From: Leptospira stimsonii
Lineage (GTDB): Bacteria; Spirochaetota; Leptospiria; Leptospirales; Leptospiraceae
NCBI RefSeq assembly: GCF_003545875.1
Contig: NZ_QHCS01000002.1
Coordinates: 569,001-633,000 of the forward strand
Direction: 5' to 3'
Length of the DNA stretch: 64,000 bases
In this document: piece after piece, positions 38,808 to 48,500 of the stretch
Layout: every line of letters begins with the position of its first letter
Numbering within the stretch: position 1 is the stretch's first letter
Program-made: the position numbers and the translations under genes
Notes under the pieces: model-generated
Database searches by the model: none
What the model saw: the letters and a program-made list of their open reading frames with translations, nothing else
Told to the model about the DNA's origin: nothing

Positions 38808-39080
38808 TAGTAAGAACGTGAAGTAAGAACGTGAAGTAAGAACGTGAAGTAAGAACGTGAAGTAAGAACGTGAAGTAAGAACGTGAAGTAAGAACGTGAA
38901 GGAAGAACGTGAAGGAAGAACGTGAAGGAAGAACGTGAAGTAAGAACGTGAAGGAAGAACGTGAAGGAAGAACGTGAAGGAAGAACGTGAAGGAAGAACG
39001 TGAAGGAAGAACGTGAAGGAAGAACGTGAAGGAAGAACGTGAAGGAAGAACGTGAAGTAAGAACGTGAAGTAAGAACGTG
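38808..39080. repeat. 13-bp VNTR, 21 copies
   Basis: A perfect-length tandem repeat of AAGTAAGAACGTG (first copy begins TAG) with a T/G variant at the fourth base (AAGTAAG or AAGGAAG). Read in order the copies are 7 T, 3 G, 1 T, 8 G and 2 T, with no other change. It lies between the SBBP gene and the exported protein gene read from the other strand. No ORF reads through it usefully since 13 is not a multiple of 3. Confidence 0.97.
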
Positions 39081-39083
39081 AAG

Positions 39084-39101
39084 CGGGCGGCGGTCCGCCC
39101 G
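39084..39101. terminator. GC-rich hairpin beside the VNTR
   Basis: CGGGCGG-CGGT-CCGCCCG is a perfect 7-bp stem with a 4-base loop, 22 bases beyond the stop of the minus-strand gene at 39124. It is a plausible terminator for that gene, but no T-run follows on that strand. Confidence 0.45.
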
Positions 39102-39123
39102 AGAAAACAGAGAACTTAGATTC

Positions 39124-39972
<849 letters not shown>

Positions 39973-40060
39973 AGTTATTCTGGTCCGATGGAATTCTTAC
40001 TAATTTATATCGGTCTCTACGAGCCGGAAATTAGGTTCGGAAAGTCGTTTTTTGCAAAAA

Positions 40061-40417
<357 letters not shown>

Positions 40418-40423
40418 GTCCCG

Positions 40424-40957
<534 letters not shown>

Positions 40958-40969
40958 ATAAAGAATCTT

Positions 40970-41623
40970 GTGAGAATGATCGAACTGAAAGGAGAATTTC
41001 CATACCTTCGTTATGTGGAATTGCAGGAAAAATTTCGCCGATTTCGGAAAGAATGTGTTCTGTTTTTAGAACACGGTCCCACGATCACCGGCGGAATCAA
41101 TTATAATCTTGAGAATCTCCTCTTAGGGAAAGATTTTCTGGAATCCCAAGGAATTGAGATCCATTTTATCCAGAGGGGCGGGGATTTTACCGCTCACGAA
41201 CCGGGCCAACTCGTGATCTATTCTCACGTAGATTTGAAAAAGCGGAACCTTTCCATTCGCTCTTATTTGGAGAATTTTTTGGGCGCCTTACAGGACGCCG
41301 CGCTAAAAACCTGGAATTTGCCCCTTGTTTCCGATCCGGATTCTCCAGGGCTTTATCTTCCATCCGATCCTTCGAAAAAGATCTGTTCGATCGGTGTGAA
41401 CTTTAAGTCTTTTTTTACGAGTTACGGAGTCGCGTTTAACGTGAACAACGATTTCAAAGCGTTTCGTTGTATCAATCCTTGCGGTAGAAACTGGATGGAT
41501 ATGACAAGCGTGGAAAGGCTCGGTTTGGATTCCGGAATTTCAAAACGCAGTCAATTTCTTTCCGAGGTTCGAAAGAATCTGAATTCCTTTCTTCTTTCTT
41601 CCGAAAATGCGGTTTCTCTCTGA
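40970..41623 (+). CDS. lipB: Octanoyltransferase LipB
   Basis: Transfers octanoyl from acyl carrier protein to lipoyl domains in de novo lipoate synthesis. The 217 residues include RGGDFTAHEPGQLV, the acyl-binding Lys in KKICSIGV (about 144) and the catalytic Cys in INPCG (about 177). The start is GTG 40970, with ATG 40976 two codons later as the alternative. Divergent genes start only 12 bases apart, so its promoter must lie inside the Panacea gene. Confidence 0.93.
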   Translation: MRMIELKGEFPYLRYVELQEKFRRFRKECVLFLEHGPTITGGINYNLENLLLGKDFLESQGIEIHFIQRGGDFTAHEPGQLVIYSHVDLKKRNLSIRSYLENFLGALQDAALKTWNLPLVSDPDSPGLYLPSDPSKKICSIGVNFKSFFTSYGVAFNVNNDFKAFRCINPCGRNWMDMTSVERLGLDSGISKRSQFLSEVRKNLNSFLLSSENAVSL

Positions 41624-41698
41624 AAAACGCCAGTTCTCCTATTTTATCCTCAAGAGAAAGCCTCTTTTCTTCCGATTGGTTTAAGAGAGGTCAGAAGA

Positions 41699-42763
41699 GT
41701 GAAGATTTTCAAAAGTATTTTCTATTTTCTTTTATTGCTGATCGTCTGCGAAGCGGTCGCGCTCGGAGCCGTGGCCTGGTCGTTTTTAGAATCTTCCCTG
41801 GCTTCTTTTGAACTCTTAAAGATCGCTTCCGATAATAGAGCGAGAGACACGTTAGGCACTCTTGCTAAAGCCGCTGAAAACTCCGGCGTGGATCGAAACT
41901 TCGACGATATGAACTTTGTTTTTAACAGAATGAAGAAGTTATCCGAAAAAGACACGGACGGTTATACGATCAAAGAAATCTTTTTAATGAACGACGCGGG
42001 AATCGTCCTCGCTCATTCCAATCCGGAATATCTTCAGGAAGATTTGAAGAAGAGAAAACCGGTGACACTCTATCAGGACGCACTTTATACAAGGGCGTTT
42101 CGTCTTCGGAAATGGCAGATCGGTATTCCGGTTCTGATGGGTGAAAAAAAAGAAGTCGTTTCTAAGAGCGGATTTTTTTCCAAACTCGCGGGTTATTTTC
42201 CCGAGATCAACGAACCCGAAATTCTTCTTTCCGCCGCCGTCTTTCATCCAACAAAACTCGAACGAGTCGCCGCGATTCATATGATCTACGATCGCGGGAA
42301 CTTTCGTACCTTTGTTTCGAAACAAACCGAACTTCTCGAATGGTTGGTTCGGAATTATTCGCTGATCGCTCTCGGCGCCGCCTTATTCTTAGAATTCGTA
42401 TATCTCCTTTTGACCTTGGGCAATTCCACGAGACAATCGGTTCCTGATTTGAGCTCGAGGCCTCTCGTGGAAAAGGTCTCTCATTCTTCCGAAATGAACG
42501 TTCCGGTTCTCGCGAGAAAATCGAGTCCTCTCGATTCTCTTCCGATTCCGGGAACCCTTGGAAAAGAGGAGGCTTCGAAAGTGGAAGAGGTTGTTTCGAC
42601 TCCGATTTCGAGTCCGCAAATCGCTTCCGTAGTCACAAAACCGATCGAGTCTTCTCCCGTCGCACACGCTCCGGTTTCCCATTCGGAACCGGGCATCACG
42701 ACGGTTCAACCGACGATCGTCCCTTCCAAAGAAGAAGTTTTGGACGCGATCTACTTAGGATAA
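41699..42763 (+). CDS. Membrane sensor-like protein with extracytoplasmic domain
   Basis: A 354-residue protein with a first helix (SIFYFLLLLIVCEAVALGAV), an extracytoplasmic domain of about 195 residues that resembles a Cache/CHASE-type sensor (FLMNDAGIVLAHSNPEYLQ), a second helix (LIALGAALFLEFVYLLLTLG) and a long Pro/Ser-rich cytoplasmic tail without an output domain. I do not recognise the tail. GTG 41699 is the best start. It leads a close-packed run with the STAS gene, murJ, yggU and the giant protein, so it may control those through the STAS protein. Confidence 0.7.
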   Translation: MKIFKSIFYFLLLLIVCEAVALGAVAWSFLESSLASFELLKIASDNRARDTLGTLAKAAENSGVDRNFDDMNFVFNRMKKLSEKDTDGYTIKEIFLMNDAGIVLAHSNPEYLQEDLKKRKPVTLYQDALYTRAFRLRKWQIGIPVLMGEKKEVVSKSGFFSKLAGYFPEINEPEILLSAAVFHPTKLERVAAIHMIYDRGNFRTFVSKQTELLEWLVRNYSLIALGAALFLEFVYLLLTLGNSTRQSVPDLSSRPLVEKVSHSSEMNVPVLARKSSPLDSLPIPGTLGKEEASKVEEVVSTPISSPQIASVVTKPIESSPVAHAPVSHSEPGITTVQPTIVPSKEEVLDAIYLG

Positions 42764-42773
42764 CGATAAGAAC

Positions 42774-43685
42774 GTGGAAATCCGATCCAGACTTTCCGGG
42801 AATATTCTCAAGCTAAAGCTGAAGGGGAAACTCGACGCTTCGAGCGCGGAGGATTTTTATTCTTATCTAAAATCGAAATGGGAAGAAGGAACCAGGAAAT
42901 TTTTATTTTCCTGCGAGGAACTCGAATATATCGAATCCGAAGGGATCAGCGTTCTCGCTCGTTTCGAGAATTTTTTGAAAAACAGAGGCGCTTCTTCCGC
43001 CTATTGCGCGTTTAACGAAGAATGCAAAACGTTACTCAGCTTTCTCGGTTTCGGGAAGACGATCGCCTTTTTCGAGGATCCTTCCCGCGCGGAAGAATAT
43101 CTTTCGTTGATCAAAGTTCAGGACGAAAGAAGTTCCCAAAAGGAATCTTCGCCGATTTCCCGGATCAAACGAAATACTCCGATTCAGTTTTATTCTTCCG
43201 ATAAAAACGTTTCTTCAATTCCTCGTTCCGGTTCCGGCGGTTCTCATTCGGTTTATATTCCCGAAATTCGGACCGTTCCGGAATTCGAAGTCGCTCCTTC
43301 GGAAAACTCGGAAACCGAGCCGAAGGAAGTTTCGGTTTCCGAAGTGGGTTCTCGCGAGCACGGAATTTCGAGCCAGTCCCAAAGAAGAGAAGCGTTTTTG
43401 GAAGAAGAGGAAACCCATTCTTCTTCAAAGCCGGCACTTGGCAAGGAGCAAGAATCGAGCGCTCCCGAGAAATCCGCGTCTTCCTCTTATTCTACCAAAG
43501 TAGCGCTGGAAGAGGCGATTCAAATCGAAAAACGTTTTCCTAAAAGAATCATCTATTGTGGTGCTTGTAGTAGTCGTATTCGAGTTTCCAAACCGGGAAG
43601 ATACCAATGTCCGGCGTGTCAGATTCAGTTTGACGTCAATGCTATGGGCGGAGTTCGATACCTAGAAAAACTTCTAGGAACATAA
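42774..43685 (+). CDS. STAS-domain protein with C-terminal zinc ribbon
   Basis: A 303-residue protein. Residues 1-105 form a STAS (anti-sigma-antagonist) fold: SGNILKLKLKGKLDASSAED, then LEYIESEGISVLARFENFL, where the usual D-S-S/T-G phosphorylation site reads E-S-E-G. A long low-complexity linker rich in Ser and Glu follows (about 115-250). The end is a C4 zinc ribbon (YCGACSSRIRVS and YQCPACQIQFDV). The GTG start at 42774 is 10 bases after the sensor gene and the stop is 3 bases before murJ. Partner-switching control of the sensor or of murJ is possible but unproven. Confidence 0.75.
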   Translation: MEIRSRLSGNILKLKLKGKLDASSAEDFYSYLKSKWEEGTRKFLFSCEELEYIESEGISVLARFENFLKNRGASSAYCAFNEECKTLLSFLGFGKTIAFFEDPSRAEEYLSLIKVQDERSSQKESSPISRIKRNTPIQFYSSDKNVSSIPRSGSGGSHSVYIPEIRTVPEFEVAPSENSETEPKEVSVSEVGSREHGISSQSQRREAFLEEEETHSSSKPALGKEQESSAPEKSASSSYSTKVALEEAIQIEKRFPKRIIYCGACSSRIRVSKPGRYQCPACQIQFDVNAMGGVRYLEKLLGT

Positions 43686-43688
43686 GAG

Positions 43689-45284
43689 TTGTCCAACGCC
43701 GCCTCTCGAAGTATCGCCCTTTCGTTTTATACGTTTTTATCCAGAATTCTCGGTCTTGTGAGAGATCATTTTATGGCCGTTTCCTTCGGAACCGGCATGG
43801 TCGCCTCTGCATTTTCGGTCGCCTATCGTCTTCCCAATATGTTTCGGAATCTTTTGGCGGAAGGAACACTTTCCCAATCCTTTATGCCTCTCTACGCGGA
43901 GTCCGGTAAAATCAGCGAAGAAGAAGCCAAGGTGATGAGCGGGGCCGTTCTTTCCTTTTTGTTTTTCGTTCTTTCGCTTCTCGTCGGAGTGATGTTTTTG
44001 TTTTCCCCGTTGTTTCTTCCGATTCTCGTGGGAGGAACGAAAGAATATTCTAATTTAGTAATAGAGCTTACCTACATCCTCTTTTTTCTGATCGTCACCG
44101 CGAGTCTTTCCGCGATTTTTATGGCGATCTCGAATTCTAAAAATCGTTTTTTTGTTCCTTCTCTTTCCCCGATCATCTTAAATCTAAGTTATCTTTTTGT
44201 CTTTATCGGTTTGTTTCCGTTTATCTCAGATCTTCACGACAGAGTGATCGTTCTTTGTTCCGCGATCGTTACGGGAGGTTTGATACAATTTCTCGTGCAG
44301 GCCTGGTTTGTTTGGAAAAAGGGAGATCTGCCTAAGATCAACTGGAATTGGAAACATCCCGCGATCAAAAAGATCTTTCGTTTGATGATGCCCGCCGCGT
44401 TGGGAGGAGGGTTTTATCAACTGAGTCTTCTTGTGGATATTTTTCTCGCAAATTGGGTTCAGAATCACAATCCGGGTTTGGGTGCAGTTGTCAGTTTGGA
44501 TTATGCGCAGAGACTCGTTCAACTTCCAACCGGAATCATCGGAGTCGCGTTAGCTACGACGATTCTTCCCGCTCTTCTTCAATCCTTAAAGAACGAACGT
44601 TGGTCCGAGTTAGGAACGGAATTGTCTGCGGCTCTTGAGTTCGCAATCTTTCTAACGGTTCCCGCGGCGATCGGGATGTCCCTTTTATCTGGTCCGATTT
44701 TGGATTCCATTTACTACGGCGGAAAATGGGATCACCTTGCGACGCACACCGCAGTTTTACCTTTGGTTTTCTATTCGATCGCGATTCCTTTTTTTAGCAT
44801 CAATAAGATTTTGATCTCTTCGTACTACGCGTTTCAAGATACAAAAACCCCTCTGAAGATTCAGTCGGCATCGTTTACGATCAATATCATCTTGAATCTT
44901 TCCTTGGTTTGGTTTTTAAAGCATTCGGCCATTGCCCTGGCTTCTGCGATCTCAGCTTCAATTACGTTTCTCTTACTCGGATTCCTCTTGAAAAAACACA
45001 GAGTCGAATTCCCTTGGTTTTCGTTGTTGAAAAAAGTTTCCAAGATGATTCTTCCTTTTTTTATTTTGGGAACGTATTTGATCTTTCACAATTTATTCTT
45101 ATATTCTCCCATTCTAAACTATTTAGAAGAACGCGGAATCAGTTACGCGCAAGCGTCTCGAATCAATCTTTGTATCGTTATTTTACCCGCGATGATACTT
45201 TTTTTTGTTTCCAGTCTCGTTTTCCGTGTGGAAGGTATATATCTTTTAGTGACTAGGTTCCGTAAAAAAAATCGGGTCGCCTAA
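43689..45284 (+). CDS. murJ: Lipid II flippase MurJ (MviN)
   Basis: Inner-membrane MOP-superfamily flippase for peptidoglycan precursor; 531 residues with about 14 helices. The N-terminal signature SRILGLVRDHFMAVSFGTG and the RLPNMFRNLLAEGTLSQSF region, with its charged residues in helix 2, identify the family. The start is TTG 43689, 3 bases after the STAS gene. Essential for cell wall in other bacteria. It is followed after 14 bases by yggU. Confidence 0.95.
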   Translation: MSNAASRSIALSFYTFLSRILGLVRDHFMAVSFGTGMVASAFSVAYRLPNMFRNLLAEGTLSQSFMPLYAESGKISEEEAKVMSGAVLSFLFFVLSLLVGVMFLFSPLFLPILVGGTKEYSNLVIELTYILFFLIVTASLSAIFMAISNSKNRFFVPSLSPIILNLSYLFVFIGLFPFISDLHDRVIVLCSAIVTGGLIQFLVQAWFVWKKGDLPKINWNWKHPAIKKIFRLMMPAALGGGFYQLSLLVDIFLANWVQNHNPGLGAVVSLDYAQRLVQLPTGIIGVALATTILPALLQSLKNERWSELGTELSAALEFAIFLTVPAAIGMSLLSGPILDSIYYGGKWDHLATHTAVLPLVFYSIAIPFFSINKILISSYYAFQDTKTPLKIQSASFTINIILNLSLVWFLKHSAIALASAISASITFLLLGFLLKKHRVEFPWFSLLKKVSKMILPFFILGTYLIFHNLFLYSPILNYLEERGISYAQASRINLCIVILPAMILFFVSSLVFRVEGIYLLVTRFRKKNRVA

Positions 45285-45298
45285 CGAACGAAGTTCGA

Positions 45299-45520
45299 AT
45301 GAAGTTTACGGTTCAAGTAAAACCGAACTCAAAAAAAGTCTTTCTCAGGAAAGAGGAGGACGGTTCCATTACGATTGCGGTCAGAGAGCCCGCTTTGGAA
45401 GGGAAGGCGAATCAAGCCGTGATCGAAGCCCTTTCCAAAGAATGGAAGATTCCGAAAAAAAATATTCGGATCCTTTCCGGAGAAAAAGGGAAACGAAAAA
45501 CGGTTGAAATTGATCTTTAA
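45299..45520 (+). CDS. DUF167/YggU family protein
   Basis: A 73-residue protein of UPF0235 (YggU). The conserved pattern VKPNSKK, REPALEGKANQAVIEALSK and IRILSGEKGKRKTVEI is complete. The function is not known; structures show a small alpha/beta fold. It lies between murJ and the giant protein with 14 and 22 base gaps. Confidence 0.9.
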   Translation: MKFTVQVKPNSKKVFLRKEEDGSITIAVREPALEGKANQAVIEALSKEWKIPKKNIRILSGEKGKRKTVEIDL

Positions 45521-45542
45521 ACCTTCAATCCGGTTCAATACG

Positions 45543-48500
45543 ATGCGAAATTATTTATTTCTATTCTTCCTCATTATTTGCCCAAGCCTTCTTTGGTCTC
45601 AAATGGAAGATCCTTTCGACGAACTCGTTCGCGAGAAAAAAGAAATTTTCGGGAGTGAGAAGGAAGAAAAATATTTAGTCAGGACCGGCTTCGTGGATAT
45701 AGAGGACTGGCCCGAACATTTTTCCTGGCACGCTTTCTGGATCGTTCGAAAAACAGATTATCCAAAATTTAAGCAATTTCGAATATTCCCAATTTATAAT
45801 TCTCTTGAAGCGAAGTCCGGCAGGGCCACGAAAAGTTATCTTTTCCCGATTTATAGCTATCGAAGTCTGAATTCGGAAGGAACCGAAGATAATACTTTTT
45901 TTTCCCCTTTATTTTATCGAAGAACGGTGCAACCATCGGGCGGTGGAACTGGTTATCGGGAATCGACAAACTTCTATTGGTTGGGTTACAACTCGAGTTC
46001 TTCGGGGCCCGGTTTTGAGAAAAGTTTTTCCATGGTGCCGGGCTTTTTCCCCTTGTTCACGAGAGAAAACGAGCTGATCAACGGAGTTCGATCTACTTCT
46101 ACGATGTTTCTTCCCTTGCTCCTTTTTAACAAAGAATCCTCGGAAGAATCGAAGACCACTCTCGCTGTTTTTCAATGGGGTCATGATTTGGAAAAAAAGT
46201 TCTTTCGAATTTTTCCTTTGCTTTATTATTCTTCTGAAAAAATCAGAGAAGATTATTCGTTCACATTTTTTCCATTCTATCATCAATCTCGATCGAACAG
46301 AGAATCTAAGACGTTTTCGATTTATTCTCCGATCTGGTTTCAAGACGAAGAGAAGACGAGCGATTCTTATTCCGAATTTTCTTTTAGTCCGATCGGTTGG
46401 TATAAGTCGAAAACGGTTTCCTTACAATCGGAAACTTCAAAATTCTTATTTCTTCCTTTGGCTATGTATTTACAGGAAAATGGAGAGAATTCTAAGATTC
46501 GAAATTTCCTTTTGTTTCAGTGGGGGAAAGAGAAGGACTGGAGTTACTTTCGAGTTTTGCCTTTGTTGTATTGGTCGGGATCAAAAGAACAACAGGATTC
46601 TTTTTTTACTTTTTTTCCTCTCGTCTTTTACAAACAAAATTCCTACTTCAATCTATTTCCGGTCTTTTTTTCTTGGAAGGAAACAAAGGATGAATCCGGA
46701 TACGCGGGGCCGTTCTATTATCATTCGGAGTCTTCCAATCAGAAAACGAACTACGTGTTGAACACGTATGTAAAATGGGAAAAAGAAAGAGGTTATACCG
46801 AAATCATCAGCGCCCCGTTTTTTTTCTATAAAAAAGAATCCTATCTTACGTTGTTTCCTTTGTATCACCACAATTACGACGGAGGAGAGTTTACTCAGTT
46901 TTTTCTCCCGCTCCTTTATCATAAGGATGCAGAAGATTATTCTGAGAATTTCGCGGTCAATACGTATTGGAAGAGGGACAAGGACGGTTTGGCGGCGCTT
47001 ACGGTTTTTCCGTTTTGGTTTCACAAAAGAAACGAGTTCGCTCATTTGTTTCCCGTGTTTTTTTCTTGGGAGAATTCCAGGGATGATTCGTCCTTCGCAG
47101 GACCATTTTATTATAGGAATAAAACTTCGAATTCTTCCTCGACTTATATAATCAACACGTATGCGGAGTATCAGAAAGACGAACTGACGGCGTTTACGTT
47201 TTTCCCGTTTTGGTATTTTAAAAAAAATGAATACAAACATTTATTTCCGATTTATTTTTCCTGGATGGAAGGAGAAAGAGCTATCAATCGAGCCGGACCT
47301 TTCTTTTATCAGTATCGATCCGAAGAAGTCTATCACGACTACTATTTGAATACGTATTTCAAGAGGGAGCGTGGGAAAGGGATTTCGGAATGGATCTCCG
47401 CTCCTATCTTCTTCTATAAAAAAGATTCGTATCTTACGGTCTTTCCCCTTTACCATCACAACTATGACGGAGACGATTTTAGCCAGTTTACGCTCTTGCC
47501 GCTTCCGATGTATCGACATACTCGCAAGCAAGAATCGGAAACGTTGCTTTTGAACGCGTATTGGAGCAAGGACGCGAAGGGAGAATACGCATCCTCTTTT
47601 TTCTTTCCGTTTTATTTTCACAAAAAGAATTCTTATCTTGCGATGCCGTTGTTGCTCTTTTTGTACACAAGGTCGGAATCCGAGACACGAACGATCGCAC
47701 CTTTTTATTATCATTTCTATTCTCAAGCCGAAGACGAACTGTTTTTCCTCGGTTACCATGAATACGGATCGAACGATTCTTCCTTTCAGAGATTCTATCC
47801 GTTTTATTTTTCTTCCGAAGTGAAAAGCGGAGAATCTTTCTTAGGTTTGGCGGGCTTGTACTATCAGTGGAAGAATTCTGCGGGCGAAACGACAACGAGG
47901 ACAATTTTACCTCTACACTACTTTCAGAAAAACGAATATAACCTCTGGTTGCCTTTTTACTATCGTTTCGGAGGAGACGATCGCGATTTTGTTTCCTTTA
48001 GCCCTGTTCATTTTCGACTTCGTTCCACAAACGTGGATCGTGACTGGGCCTTACTTTATTACTCTTCGGAGAATCGGGAGGAAAAGACGAGTTCCAGCTT
48101 CGTGGTTCCACTTTATTGGCAATGGAAGAATGCCGATTCTCGAGGAGATATTTTTCTTCCCGCCTTTCTGAAATACTACGAGAAGAATAAGAATTTAGAG
48201 CTCTACTTTGGAGGAATTTCGATTTCGCAAACGGGAGGAAAGTTCGACGCGTCTTTGAAGTCGGGCGCGTCCGGAAAAGAGTTTTATGTGGATTTGGATT
48301 ACGCATTTGTTTATAATCTTTTTAGCGTTTCCGTACGGAAGGAACTCTCCAATCCGCTCACTTTTTTTGACGAAGAGAAAGTGGAGACTCCGGTTCCGAT
48401 TGCTCCACAAGCGAAGTATCGGAAAAAAACCGATGGAAAAAAAGACGTTCGAATCGCGGTCGTGGGAGAAGAGAAGGGACAGAGTCCTTCCCCGGACGGA

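Noticed and set aside
38808..39080. CRISPR-like array
   Set aside because: There are no spacers; the 13-bp units are directly adjacent and no cas gene is near.
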